64,000 nt of DNA from Palaemon carinicauda (taxonomy: Eukaryota; Arthropoda; Malacostraca; Decapoda; Palaemonidae): assembly GCF_036898095.1 (NCBI RefSeq), contig NC_090766.1, positions 31,834,972 through 31,898,971 of the forward strand, given 5' to 3'. The notes beneath the pieces were generated by a model. That model had not been told where the DNA came from, searched no databases, and saw only the letters and a list, made by a program, of their open reading frames with translations. This document shows, in pieces, positions 21,441 to 33,537 of this stretch; within the stretch, counting starts at the first letter, position 1, and every line of letters starts with the position of its first letter. The position numbers and the translations under genes were made by a program.

Positions 21441-23112
21441 TCACCAGACAGAACGGGGGAAAGGCGTAAACGTCGATGTTAACCCACAGTTGTTGGAAGG
21501 CATTTTGCAGAGTGCCTTGGGGTCTGGGACTGGGGAGCAGTACAGCGGAAGCTTGAAATTCAAGGCTGTCGCGAACAGATCCACTGTCGGGGAACCCCAC
21601 AAAGTCAGGACTTTGTTGGCTACTAGAGGATCCCTAGACCACTCGGTACTCACTATCTGGGATGCCCTGCTCAGACTGTCGGCGAGCACATTCCTTTTGT
21701 CCGGAATGAAGCGTGCCGAGAGTGGAAACGAGTGGACTTCGGTCCATCTCAGTATCTTTACTGCAAGATGGGATAGCTGTTGTGAAAAGGTACCTCCCTG
21801 CTTCTTGATGTAAGCCACTACCGTGGTGTTGTCGCTTCTCACCACCACGGAGTGACCCGCCAGGTACTGTTGGAACTGTTGAAGTGCCAGGTATACAGCC
21901 TTCATCTCTAGCAGGTTTATGTGGAGGCCCTTTTCTGATTCTGACCATAGGCCTCAGGTCCTGTGGTTCAGAACGTGGGGCACCCACCCTCCTTTGAGGC
22001 GTCCGAGAACAACTTCAAATCCGAGGGAGGATGAGAAGATCCACTCTCTTTCGGAGGTTTTCATCTGTCACCCACTAATGAAAGTCCGTCCGTTCCGCAG
22101 GATCCATAAGGACCAAAACGTCCGGGGAATCGTGACCTTGATTCCACCGGGACTTGGGCCGCCATTGCAGGGATCTCATCCTGAGACGCCCATTTGGAAC
22201 TAGACGGGCCAGGGAGGAAAGGTGACCGAGAAGACGTAGCCATGATTGGGCTGGGAGTTCTCGTCTGAGGAAAGGATCTGCGACCCTCCTCAGCCTTGCT
22301 ATCCTGTCGTCTGATGGAAAGGCTTTGTGGAGATTGTTGTCCAAGATCATGCCTAGATATACCAGTCGTTGAGATGGAAGCAGAGAAGACTTATCGAGAT
22401 TTACCATGATCCCTAGATCTTGGCAAAGTCCCAGAGGCTTGTCCCGGTGTCGAAGAAGGGTCGACTCCGAGTCTGCCAGGATCAGCCAGTTGTCCATATA
22501 GCGGAGGAAACGGATGCCGATCCTGTGTGACCACGAAGGGTTCAAGGTGAACACTCTGGTGAATACCTGAGGTGCTGTGGAGAGACCGAAACACAGCACC
22601 TTGAACTGGTAGACCTTGTTGTCTAGGCTGAATCTTAAGTACTTCCTTGAAGATGGATGGATTGGGATCTGGAAGTACGCGTCCTTCATATCCAGTGTAC
22701 ACATGAAGTCTTGTGGTCTCACTGCAAGTCTGACCGTGTCTGCTGTCTCCATGATGAACGGAGTTTGTTTGACAAACCTGTTCAGAGCTGAGAGGTCGAT
22801 GACTGGTCTCCAGCCTCCAGACGCCTTCTTTACGAGAAAGAGTTGACTGGAGAAGCCATTGGGGAACCGTCGACGACCTCTTGGAGAGCATCCTTCTTTA
22901 GCATGGTCTCGACTTCTGCCCGTTGGGCTACCCCCTTTGCCGATCCCATGGCATAGGAGCTCAACGACACTGGATTCGCTGTCAGGGGAGGTAGAGATGT
23001 TGTGAACGGGACGCGATATCCCTGACTGATTACGGAAATCGTGTAGGAATCGGCCCCGAGTTGCTGCCACCTGAATGCGCAGCTTTGTAAGCATCCCCCC
23101 ACTGGTGGACAT
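21441..23112 (-). pseudogene. DIRS RT-RNase H-methylase-like polyprotein (B1), RT active site YMDN
   Basis: The RT frame (23112-22075) shows GGWRPVIDLSALNRFV, LDMKDAYFQIPIHP, FKVLCFGLSTAPQVF and the catalytic box RYMDNWLI. The second metal-binding Asp is Asn, so polymerase activity should be lost. The thumb-like region with SLLPSQRLVYLGMILDN follows. RNase H continues in another frame (21987-21441) with SDNTTVVAYIKKQGG and NVLADSLSR. It is followed by the methylase-like segment TVDLFATALNFKLPLYCSPV and a PDPKAL stretch. Frameshifts near 22060 and 21480 separate the pieces. Confidence 0.85.
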
Positions 23113-23145
23113 GCAGGGGGATTGCTAATCCTAGCGTTTGCAGCC

Positions 23146-24527
23146 TCAGCCACTGCCTCTAGGATTCTTGTCTCCCCTGGAGGACTTTTTGCCCTTCTTG
23201 TCTTTGACAGGAAAGGGCTGCTGTTTGGAAACCGTTGTCTTTGCTGCCACTGCCAGTTTCGTCATCTTGGACGGGTGAGGTTGTTGAGGTGCTGGAGGTT
23301 GGTAGGGCTTCGTTGTGAGAGCCCTTTGGAGGAGAGAGTCCTGAGTGGATTTCCTCCACCTCTCTTTGGGCTCAAACAGACTCTTTCCCATAAGGGAAGT
23401 GTCTGAGCTTGCAGACTTCGAAAGGAACCTTTCTGCCACCGCATCACGTCTTTCAAGATCAAATTGGCCCACAAGTTCGAGGCTTGGTGGGCCAGAAACT
23501 CAATGGTGCTGGTGCCTGAAAGGAGGAGGGTCTCCAGTGCCTTCCTGGTGCTTTCTTTGGACAGATCCTCGGATCGCAACAGGATGCCAAGAAACCCCAA
23601 CCAGACGTCCAGCCACGAAGTACGTAGCCTGCATGGCACACTTCGCGACCTTCTCCTGGCTTAGGATCTCTGTCGCCGAGAAAGTCACTTGCCGGCTAGA
23701 GAGTCTCTCGAGAGGGACTCCCTTAGTAAGCTCTTCCACAGAGTGCAACGGAAGAGCTAAGCCAGACTCCTCCATGATCTCAAAATACCTCCTCTGGTGG
23801 AGGTGGGAGGAGCTTGTTGCCAGCAGTAGAACGGCTGGAGGAGGCGAGCTCGGAGAGCTGGCCCTCAACCTTATCCCTGGCACTCTTCGCCCCTTGGGAC
23901 CAGGGCAAAGTCGCACTGGCCTTAACAGGTTTCTGAGTGCCAAAGACTCGGTCCAGGACCGTGTCCTTGCCCTCACGAGGAGGAGCCTCAGGGTTCTTGA
24001 ACCCGTTGAGATGCCTCATCAGAGTCAAGACCTGCCAGAAGGCATGCTCTGACTCTTGTTGCTCTCCCCCTGGAGAGCTGGCAGCAAAGTCCCCCGTCCC
24101 CAAAGGCTCTACTTGGGGGGACTCTTAGAGTCCTTCGGTTCCCTCCTAGGAGGAATATAGGACTCCAACAATGAAGTCTGCTTGAGGTGGGTTTTCTCCC
24201 ATTGGTGCGGTGGGAGAAGGCCTCACATCGGTAGAGGGAGCGCGCTGGTGCTCGCACGATGGGAAAAACCCAGGGGTCGCCCGCGAGAGACCGTTGAAAA
24301 CACTCGCTCGGGCATGCGGGCGCGCGAGTGTGTGGGCGAGACTTCATAGGGTGTGCAGGAATCAGATTGACGTGCAGGAACAGAATGAAGAGCCTGTGAG
24401 AATGTTGGCGCGCGCGCGCGTACGAGATTGTTGGCGCTTGAAGATCGTTGGTGCTTGAGCGCGAAAGAAGATCGACAGCGCTTAAACATCGACGACGCTT
24501 AAACATCGTCGGCGCTTGTGCACGCAA
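23146..24527 (-). pseudogene. DIRS gag-like protein (B1)
   Basis: Overlapping minus frames (24103-23780, 23976-23500, 23639-23262, 23472-23146) together give a gag core: FWQVLTLMRHLNGFKNPEAP, VLDRVFGTQK, then EEVFRYFEIMEE-like and SGLALPLHSVEELTKG, then VWLGFLGILLRSEDLSKES. A Lys/Gly/Ser-rich C-terminus (KDKKGKKSSRGDKNPRGSG) is suited to nucleic-acid binding. At least three frameshifts are present. Sequence is unlike the A and D gags except in general layout. The upstream end merges into a basic minisatellite. Confidence 0.65.
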
Positions 24528-24850
24528 GAATATCGTCGGCGTTTGCGTGCGTAAGAAAATCGTCGGCGTTTGCGTGCGTAAGAAAATCGTCGGCGCTTGC
24601 GCCCGTAAGAAAATCGTCGGTGCTTGCGCGCATAAGAAGATCGTCGGCGTGGGGAGCCATCGGGGTCTGCTCGCGAACGATCGTCAGAGCTTACAAGCGT
24701 AGGAAGATCGTCAGGCCTAGCTCGCCAAAGAAAGATCGTCGGCGCTTTCGCGCGTAAGAAGATCGTCAGCGCTTGCGAGCAAAAGAAGATCGTCGGCGCT
24801 TGCGCGCGTACAAAGATCGTTGGCGTAAGAATATCGTCGGCGAGCACGTG
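24415..24850. repeat. 27 bp minisatellite in B1 gag
   Basis: Units of the type gcttgcgcgcgtaagaaaat plus cgtcggc repeat about 14 times with drift. On the minus strand they encode a strongly basic 9-residue repeat, RRFSYARKR. The tract lies in the N-terminal half of gag. Confidence 0.85.
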
Positions 24851-26179
24851 CGCGCTAGGATAAAGGGACAGCTGACAGGACGGTCAGAAACTGGGACGAT
24901 CAACACTGGAAGTTCTGCTTGATACTCAGAGGATAAGTCTCTAATGAGAGACCTCTCCCGCAAACGGGAGAGGTGCCCTTCGAAGAAGAGACCAGAAGAC
25001 ACTCACAGGCTGAAGTGCTGGTGAGCGCCTGTGCGCTAACTCAGGAATAGTCCCTGGAACAGGATTTCTCTGGATGGAAGTCTCAGGAACAGTAGGCGAG
25101 CGTGCAGGAAAACGGCGCGCAGGGGATACCTGGCGCTTAAGGGACTTACTCACAGTGTGATAAAGCCCCTTTTGCCGCGAAGGGACCGGTTCCCGTTGGA
25201 TAACAGGGTGCGTGGACGCCCACAGCGTCAGCAGCCAGGAACGTAGACGGCAGGTCAGCAGGTCTAGGATATGGCGAACAATTCTGCGGAGAGGTCCCGA
25301 ACAGCCAGCTGGTCTAAACAGGAACAATACTCCGAAGAGGAATCTCTATGAGTGGCCTCTCTAGCGAACGAGAGAGGTGAACACTTCGTAGAGGAGACTT
25401 GAAGACACTGGTGATGGCGCCCCTTAGGGGTGTTGGATCAGCAAGCTGACCTATAAGGAGCAATCCTCCGAAGAGGAGTCCTTATGAGTGGCCTCCCTCA
25501 TGAACGAGAGAGGTCACAAGACTGATCCTGCAGCTGCTCAGCCCCTTGAGCATAGCTGCAGGTGCGACCGCTCAGCCCCAAGAGCATAGTCACCTGAAGT
25601 TTTCATGTGACCGGCCTTGCAACCGCTCACCTCCTTGAGCATGGTTACAAGTGCGGTCGCTCAGCACCAAGAACATAACCGCCTGAGGACCAGGAATTAT
25701 TAAGATATGAGAAGTTTCCCCTCTGCAAGGGAAAAAACTCACACCTGGGAAGGGAACCTCCCTCGGAAGGGAAGTTACCTACCCCTGGAGGTGAACCTCC
25801 TTAGCGTTCTAAGATGAACTAAAGAGCTGACAGTTGTCACGGGAGAACTTCTAAGAGAAGGGATCACGCCCATGACGATGTCCTAGAGAGACGGCAGCAA
25901 CAGCAGACTTCCCAGGCACAAATAGGACAGCTCTGCTTCGTTGGCACACTTTAGGCAAACAAAGAAAAACTGCATTGTTAACTGGGAAAATAAAATAAAT
26001 AATTAGTTAACAGAAATTCCCCTGGGAGGAACTCCAAAGAGAAACCCCGAGGGAATAGAAAACATAAGAATTACAAATTGAGTATGCGCCCTCCTTCCCC
26101 ACTGACATTCACTGGAGAAGGGGAGGGCGGAGAACTGTATGTAAAAAAAACAGAATTATAGCAGAATTATAATTATGAA
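24850..26179. other. B1 gag N-terminal/leader region with diverged repeats; no intact gene
   Basis: There are three spaced copies of a gagaggt block flanked by inverted ctctc/gagag sequence (near 24945, 25360 and 25495). A cluster of ~35-55 bp units with gctcagccccttgagcatag or similar lies at 25530-25690. The rest is degenerate coding-like and then noncoding DNA with no clear product. Confidence 0.5.
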
Positions 26180-26438
26180 CAGTGAGCCCTCGCTACTTCG
26201 CGGTTCGACCATCGCGGATTCACGACTTCGCGGACTTTTTTCATTAAATACGGTATCCAATTTCATCAGCAAACCACTATTTTTTGGGGGAAACATAATT
26301 TTATTCTGGAAAATAGCTACTCTTTAAATAGTTAATTGTACATTAAGAAAGCGTGTACTTTTATTTTTAAATTTCGGGTGTTTTAAAAATAGAGTCAAAT
26401 CGAGGATCCGGCACTCCTGGATTCTGAGTCTTAGCAAT

Positions 26439-26510
<72 letters not shown>

Positions 26511-27595
26511 GGCTACTTTTCACTACCTCTCATTCCTTGCCTCTATCTCACTAACAAATGAAATCTTTGTTGCTTCACATAGTTTCATTTATATTGAAAA
26601 TCAATCATGATTCAATTTTCCTTACTTTCTCCATCTTGCACTATGTCACATCGAACGTTATAGCGGTAACTTAATTGTTCGACAACTTTAAAAATCGGCC
26701 TAGTACTTGCTTCTTCTCTTACTTTTTTTTTTTTTTTTTTGATGGTTTCATAATTGAGGGGGGTACAAGTTGACTTATAACTGAAGTTAGGAAAAGTATT
26801 TTGGATATGGAATGGAGAATCCTCTTTAGTAACAGTTTAGAATTATCGTAAATTATCATTCGGTCATTAGTGGCAGTTTGTTATTGTTGATTAAACGCCA
26901 AAAAAAAAGAAAAAAAATTGTTTTCCTGCTTTGCTACGTATGTAGGAATTTATGTAGATACGGTAAATAATATTTGTAACAACATATTTACTAAAAGCTT
27001 TTAATATAATTATTTATCACTTTCATCATGCGCGTTTAATGCCTTCGTTTGTTTATTACGATCGAAGATGGAGCGTACAGTAAACGAATGGAAGGTTTCC
27101 GTTTCAGGCGGCTTCATAAAGAAAAACATTATATAAATGGCATTCATTTCATTTATTTGGAAGTCCGAAGAAAAATTAAGTAAAACATTGGTAATAACAA
27201 AATCAACATATAATCAATACTTGGTAAGATTGCTGTCGATGCAAAAACTAACCTATACACATATGTATAAATGCGTCTGTTTCTTCATTATGATCAGAGA
27301 TAAATGTAAGCAAAACATTGGTTGTCATTATTTATCGTGCTTTTTGGGGTGTTTAGGAAACGCATGATATAAAATCGCCTTTAATATTTGTGCCTGTTTT
27401 AGTTTAGGGTACTGTAGTACATACATTCTGTATATTAAAGGGTAGTTTGTTAACAGTACTACGTAAAGGGAAGGCTTTAAAAGCCTGAATATACATGTTA
27501 AATAAATACGTAAATATGGTGTCCCTACTTCTCGGATTTTCAGCTATCGCGGCCGGGTTTGGAACCTATCTACCGCGATAAATGAGGGTTCACTG
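26180..27595 (+). mobile_element. Deleted Tigger-type element (T2), no transposase
   Basis: The ends are cagtgagccctcg at 26180 and tgagggttcactg ending at 27595. The right part (about 26930-27595) is the inverted counterpart of T1 14907-15560, including the tttgcttacatttatctctg-like and accgcgataaatgagggttc segments, so T2 lies opposite to T1. The transposase is completely missing. In its place are a (CA)n(CT)n tract (26440-26507), a poly-T run and a 52 bp DIRS group B fragment (26391-26442). It would be mobile only with help from a copy like T1. Confidence 0.8.
26391..26442. repeat. Fragment of DIRS group B YR captured in T2
   Basis: The segment includes gatccggcactcctggattc then tgagtcttagcaataaac. 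It matches B2 34938-34989 with about three mismatches, and matches B1's own YR (20622-20672) less well. Confidence 0.75.
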
Positions 27596-28240
27596 TAATT
27601 CATCTAAGAATGTTCACACATAGTAAGAACCACTGACCCCCGAAGGGAAGTGTTCTCCCAGAATGCTGACAAGTTAAAAAATACAATTAGATTTCATTAA
27701 AAATAATTGAGACAAATAAACGGAAAAGCAACCCAACCCGCACGGGAAAGAAGCTTCCGTAATAGTACGTAGTAGTAGTAGTAAAAGGTGAACGATCTCA
27801 AGTAGAGAGAGAGACCATAGTCAATCTAAACTCCCACATTCCCTTCGCTGAGAATCCAAGTTCCCCTTAAGAAAAGAAGGAACGGCGAAGAAAACAGAAA
27901 GAAAGTCCAGCGATGACGATTCCCCACGGCGGCTGAATATCGGAAGCCGAAGGAACGACCGAAAGACCAAGGGAGAGGCCGCACCCCATGAAGTGAAACC
28001 GTGGTGGCCTGGCACTACGTCGGTGACGATGTCATACACTATACACACAGCACAAACACTGAAAAGGAAACTTACTATACAGTATTTCTATACACAAATA
28101 TATACATAAACATAAAGAATGTTTACATATATATTAAGTATAAGAAAAAGTAAGTACTGTAAAAGACAAAAGGCATTAATGGCTGTCAAAGCAAGGGTGG
28201 GAGCAGACACGTCTGCTCATCACCCGAGCCAAAAGCAAAG
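27596..28240. other. B1 leader (5' noncoding) segment; no gene seen
   Basis: It resumes B1 between T2 and the next insertion. The last ~100 bp (ggcattaatggctg, then gagccaaaagcaaagtg) match the B2 and B3 5' terminal regions. A short open frame at 27821-28048 has no recognisable product. Confidence 0.55.
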
Positions 28241-29783
28241 TGAACTACTATGAGATTCAGGGCATTTGTAACACGGTTTTTTGGACTTTGCTCCTTATCA
28301 AAGCATCGGATGTAGCTGAAAGTTGACATATGTATATTTTACAACCACACACAAATTTTGTCAGCATTATCAATAACCTAAACCCGATAGTTTTAATTTT
28401 TATAGAGTAAAAATGATCTAGCCGACGCCATGGCCAGTGATAACGAGCCAAGAGTCAAAAACATTCATTACGTAAGCAATGTAAACACCTTTTGACAAAA
28501 TTTTGCCCTGCCCATCCACCAGACACCCATTCACCTTGTTCCATCGGCTCTGAAACCCAAAACAGTCAAGAATGGCTAACAGGATTTGGAATTGCCCCCG
28601 TAGTTGCAAAAATGCATTTGTCTTACGACTTGCAACTTTATACAGTCAAAAGAAAGCTTGTGGCCATATTTACTATAGCCTGAATAGGTAATTATCCAGT
28701 TTCTAGTTTAAATCCAATGTTTATGGTCTGATTTGTATGTAGCGTAACATGATTATAATACTGTACTTGTAATGTCATTCAGGCTTTTGAACATTTCCAT
28801 TAGCTATTCACTATACCACCAAGAGAGAGAGAGAGAGAGAAAGAGAGAGATTGTATGTAAACAGTCTTTATATAACTATTTTTGTTAAAATAAGAATTTT
28901 GTGCTAAACTCTCCATCAGACCAACGGATCATCCGATATAATTCTTGTTCTTTTTCTTAGGCCTTACGACCGTGTTGGCTACGTTTTGGGCATGACTGCA
29001 TTTAGTAAATAAATCAGGAATAGTTTTAGGAGTTTTATTTGTACATCTAATGGGAATTTATAGAAATAAGTGAACATAATTCATTTATCCTTTAAAATAA
29101 TAACTACATGTTGCAAAGCAAATAGTAGTACAGATGATAATGCAATGAAGGAATGATTCCATACTTTATCTTTAGCTTCAACATCGGCAATAACATACCC
29201 AGTTGCCATAATTTGTCACCTTAATGAAATAACCTATCATCTAATGTCAAACTTAATTTCCGAGGAGGCCATGGCTTATTGCACAGTGAAAAAAACATTA
29301 CAAAGACTTATGAATGGCGGAACGATACATAAATGTATGAGAGGTATCTGTGCTGGCGTAGTAATACTACTGTAGCAGTAGTGCCGCAACCGAAGTATAC
29401 ATGAATTAAACGTTTAGGCCAACTGCTGGGATCCTTGAGGATCATTTAGCACTTCTTACAACTACTCGAGAAATGAGTTTTTATAGCCAGAATTTAAATT
29501 CTCTGATCCAACAATGCCCATGATAGCCTTCAGTGTTATCCTGAATTATAACGAGGCCAAAGTGGGTGGAGCCTCATGAAGTCAACATTCTGGCGATAAT
29601 TATTGGTGAAGGTATAAAGCCAAAATACGGTGCAGGCTATTTTTTTTTTTTTACAGTAAATAGGTAGGTAGATAGACAATAAATATAAATTGCTTGACAT
29701 TGGATATAGCAGTTACCAAATCAAGCTTGTCTTCTACGTTTTTGAAAATTACCAACTATTCCCTACACCTTGTCAATCTGATA

Positions 29784-32585
29784 CATACATATACCAAAGG
29801 CACTTCCCCCAATTTTGGGGGGTAGCCGACAAAAACAAGAAACAAAACAAAAAAGGGGACCTCTACTCTCTACGTTCCTCCAGTCTAACCAGGGACTCAG
29901 CCGAGTTCAGCTGGTACTGCTAGGGTGCCACAGCCCAACCTCCCACATTTCCACCACAGATGAAGCTTCATACTGCTGAGTCCCCTGCTTCTGCTACCTC
30001 CGCGGTCATCTAAGGCACCGGAGGAAGCAGCAGGGCCTACCGGAACTGCGTCACAATCGCTCGCCATTCATTCCTATTTCTCGCACGCTCTCTTGCCTCT
30101 CTCACATCTATCCTCCTATCACCCAGAGCTTTCTTCACACCATCCATCCACCCAAACCTTGGCCTTCCTCTTGTACTTCTCCCATCAACTCTTGCATTCA
30201 TCACCTTCTTTAGCAGACAGCCATTTTCCATTCTCTCAACATGGCCAAACCACCTCAACACATTCATATCCACTCTAGCCGCTAACTCATTTCTTACACC
30301 CGTTCTCACCCTCACCACTTCGTTCCTAACCCTATCTACTCGAGATACACCAGCCATACTCCTCAGACACTTCATCTCAAACACATTCAATTTCTGTCTC
30401 TCCATCACTTTCATTCCCCACAACTCCGATCCATACATCACAGTTGGTAAAATCACTTTCTCATATAGAACTCTCTTTACATTCATGCCCAACCCTCTAT
30501 TTTTTACTACTCCCTTAACTGCCCCCAACACTTTGCAACCTTCATTGACTCTCTGACGTACATCTGCTTCCACTATACCATTTGCTGCAACAACAGACCC
30601 CAAGTACTTAAACTGATCCACCTCCTCAAGTAACTCTCCATTCAACATGACATTCAACCTTGCACCACCTTCCCTTCTCGTACATCTCATAACCTTACTC
30701 TTACCCACATTAACTCTCAACTTCCTTCTCTCACACACCCTTCCAAATTCTGTCACTAGTCGGTCAACCTTCTCTTCTGTGTCTGCTACCAGTACAGTAT
30801 CATCCGCAAACAACAACTGATTTACCTCCCATTCATGATCATTCTCGCCTACCAGTTTTAATCCTCGTCCAAGCACTCGAGCATTCACCTCTCTCACCAC
30901 TCCATCAACATACAAGTTAAACAACCACGGCGACATCACACATCCCTGTCTCAGCCCCACTCTCACCGGAAACCAATCGCTCACTTCATTTCCTATTCTA
31001 ACACATGCTTTACTACCTTTGTAGAAACTTTTCACTGCTTGCAACAACCTTCCACCAACTCCATATAACCTCATCACATTCCACATTGCTTTCCTATCAA
31101 CTCTATCATATGCTTTCTCCAGATCCATAAACGCAACATACACCTCCTTACCTTTTGCTAAATATTTCTCGCATATCTGCCTAACTGTAAAAATCTGATT
31201 CATACAACCCCTACCTCTTCTAAAACCACCCTGTACTTCCAAGATTGCATTCTCTGTTTTATCCTTAATCCTATTAATCAGTACTCTACCATACACTTTT
31301 CCAACTACACTCAACAAACTAATACCTCTTGAATTACAACACTCATGCACATCTCCCTTACCCTTATATAGTGGTACAATACATGCACAGACCCAATCTA
31401 CTGGTACCAATGACAACACAAAACACACATTAAACAATCTCACCAACCATTCAAGTACAGTCACACCCCCTTCCTTCAACATCTCAGCTTTCACACCATC
31501 CATACCAGATGCTTTTCCTACTCTCGTTTCATCTAGTGCTCTCCTCACTTCCTCTATTGTAATCTCTCTCTCATTCTCATCTCCCATCACTGGCACCTCA
31601 ACACCTGGAACAGCAATTATATCTGCCTCCCTATCATCCTCAACATTCAGCAAACTTTCAAAATATTCCGCCCACCTTTTCCTTGCCTCCTCTCCTTTTA
31701 ACAACCTTCCATTTCCATCTTTCACTGTCTCTTCAATTCTTGCGCCAGCCTTCCTTACTCTCTTCACTTCTTTCCAAAACTTCTTCTTATTCTCTTCATA
31801 TGACTGACCCAGTCCCTGACCCCACCTCAGGTCAGCTGTCCTCTTTGTCTCGCGTACCTTGCGCTTTACTTCCACCTTTTGCTCTCTATATTTTTCATAC
31901 TTCTCTATACCATTACTCTGCAGCCATTCTTCAAAAGTCCTCTTTTTCTCTTCCACTTTTACCTTCACTCCTTCATTCCACCATTCACTGCCCTTCCTCA
32001 TGCTGCCTCCAACAACCTTCTTGCCACATACATCACTTGCAATCCCAACAAAATTTTCTATTGCTAACTTCCACTCCTCCTCTAAATTACCAGTTTCTCT
32101 TACTCTCACCTCGTCATATGCCATTTTCAACCTTTCCTGATATTTACTTTTTACCCCCAGTTTTATTAGCTCTTCAACCCTCACTAGCTCCCTTTTACAT
32201 CCACCTACTCTATTCCCCCACTCTTTTGCAACAACCAATTTTCCTTCCACCAAAAAATGATCAGACATACCGTTAGCCATACCCCTAAACACGTGCACGT
32301 CTTTCAATCTTCCATACATTCTTTTAGTTATCAACACATAATCCATTAATGGCCTTTCTACTACTCTTCCATTTGCCACTCTTACCCATGTATACTTATT
32401 CTTATCTTTCTTTTTAAAAAAGCTAGCACTTATTACCATCTCTTGTTCAACACACATATCTACCAGTCTCTCACCACTCTCATTTTCACCTGGTACGCCA
32501 TACTTCCCAATGACACCTTCTACCTCTCCAGCGCCCACTTTAGCATTTAAGTCACCCATAACAACTACATAATTCCTTCTACCCA
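29784..32585 (-). mobile_element. RTE-like LINE, 5'-truncated, with 12 bp target duplication
   Basis: Identical gtcaatctgata sequences flank it at 29772-29783 and 32586-32597. Its 3' end (left) carries a catacata-type tail. Between the tail and the ORF is a ~250 bp 3' UTR with GC-rich sequence. The 5' end stops inside the endonuclease domain, as expected for truncated target-primed insertion. It lies inside the terminal-inverted-repeat element. Confidence 0.92.
30037..32559 (-). pseudogene. RTE-like endonuclease/reverse transcriptase, 5'-truncated (840 residues open)
   Basis: The frame opens directly at the truncation point (RRNYVVV before MGDLNAKVG). It keeps only the C-terminal part of the apurinic-type endonuclease, including MGDLNAKVG and GMSDHFLVEG. 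A Lys/Glu-rich linker follows (about residues 150-300). The RT domain shows GKASGMDGVKAEMLK, PLYKGKGD, RGISLLSVVGKVYGR, FMDLEKAYDRVDR, GLRQGCVMSPWLFNLYVD and the catalytic box LLFADDTVLVAD. The C-terminus has the usual VMYGSELW and LRWFGHVERM segments. No stop or frameshift occurs to TAG at 30037, so insertion is probably recent. The missing 5' endonuclease makes the copy non-autonomous. Confidence 0.92.
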
Positions 32586-33184
32586 GTCAATCTGATAGTG
32601 ACCTATAAAGTAGGCCGTAATTTCTTAGGAAACTTATTTTGGGAGTTAGACTAATAATCAAAGTGTTTTTTTATTTATTACCATATTTTGTTGGTTTGTT
32701 CATTATGACAATTATCAGTGGAGAGGTTTCAGAGTTCATAAAGGTGTACTGCTTTGCTTTTATTTAAACTTTTGTGCCATTGTTGGCAGAGGTATAGCCT
32801 TCGTTACGTATAGCCAATCATCGATCGAGAAAGAGGGAAGAAATGCCGTCATAAGTTACGTAACGAGTGCGCTCGAAGCCTTTTCTCTGAGTAAGTTGGC
32901 CCGTCTTCAAAAAACGTCACTTTTATATTATAAGTACCAAATTTATTCAACCTACGTAATGCAGAATATAGTCAAAATTTATGTGTAGATATAATGTGCA
33001 TTCTGAAGAAGCGTTATATTTATGAAATTCATAGATAAAAAATTATTGCGAAAAAACCGTGTTACAGAGGCCCTGAATCTCATAGTAGTTCACCTCGTTA
33101 AAATTCTAATGGCTCGTCATTTCAGCTACGCCGAAAGTAATACCCTATTTGAATTGCGTGGTTTGTATTTCGGTTACGGAACAA

Positions 33185-33402
33185 ATACAGGTTACAGCGA
33201 GTGAAAAATCCAATGATGTTGCCGCTAGCGGCGGCAGAGAAGATATGAGGAAACATGGAATGGTTTCAAGGTACCTCGCTAGGGTGCACAGGTGGTACAT
33301 CTGGCTATCCAATCGGCGATTGGCTCAAGTTTTGAAATTTCTGCCGTGACGTCAGAGACGTAAGCTATATATATAACTACCAGGTAAGTTTTATGTTTAA
33401 AA
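33185..33402 (-). mobile_element. Remnant right end of a DIRS-like element (probably group C)
   Basis: It follows the B1 right end directly and terminates in gctatatatataactaccag then gtaagttttatgttt. This is complementary to the C ICR half at 9497-9538. If it belongs to C, B1 inserted about 220 bp from C's end. That link is inferred. Confidence 0.6.
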
Positions 33403-33537
33403 AAGTCAACTACAGTATAAAAAAAGTCTAATGAGCATATTTACAGGATTAAATTATCCACAAAAAAACTTTTTAAGCAATATTGAATGAAAAAACAACA
33501 ACTTCAGTTGAGAGAATAGATTGAAACCTTTTCTCAC
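33403..33537. other. Host-like intronic DNA downstream of the exon
   Basis: Unique-looking AT-rich sequence with no repeat similarity elsewhere in the window. It begins, on the minus strand, with a consensus 5' splice site at 33531-33537 (gtgagaa). Confidence 0.55.

Larger units (their letters stand above)
28241..33092. mobile_element. Unclassified terminal-inverted-repeat element, interrupted by a LINE
   Basis: Near-perfect inverted ends of ~44 bp are present: gtgaactactatgagattca then gggc..tttgtaacacggtttt at 28240-28283, and the complement at 33049-33093. Only about three positions differ. The element splits the B1 right end. Without the LINE it is about 2.0 kb. I found no transposase-like frame, so it is probably non-autonomous. 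No clear target duplication is visible, partly because the flanks gaacta/tagttc extend the palindrome. A (GA)n tract lies at 28820-28850. Confidence 0.75.
19371..33184 (-). mobile_element. DIRS-like retrotransposon, group B copy 1 (B1), with nested insertions
   Basis: The left end is a long inverted repeat plus ICR (19371-19706). The right end is the B-type terminus at 33093-33184, ending cggttacggaacaaa. Between them in minus orientation lie YR, RT-RNase H-methylase-like and gag, then a leader interrupted by T2 (26180-27595) and by a terminal-inverted-repeat element (28241-33092). Without the insertions B1 is about 7.5 kb. The right end is split exactly at the repeat element: the gagccaaaagcaaagtg block ends at 28240 and the ctcgttaaaattctaatgg block resumes at 33095. 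The coding genes are broken. Confidence 0.85.

Noticed and set aside
27137..27367. Small plus-strand gene in T2
   Set aside because: It lies in sequence matching T1 noncoding DNA and has no recognisable product.
28418..28683. Possible THAP-like or other transposase fragment in the inverted-repeat element
   Set aside because: Frames on both strands are short and show no zinc-binding or DDE pattern I could defend.
30000..30040. tRNA or other small RNA genes anywhere in the window
   Set aside because: No A-box/B-box pair with a cloverleaf was noticed by eye. A covariance search would be needed to exclude them.
31683..32276. Plus-strand frames opposite the RTE-like LINE
   Set aside because: They are Leu/Ser/His-rich complements of the strongly supported RT gene.
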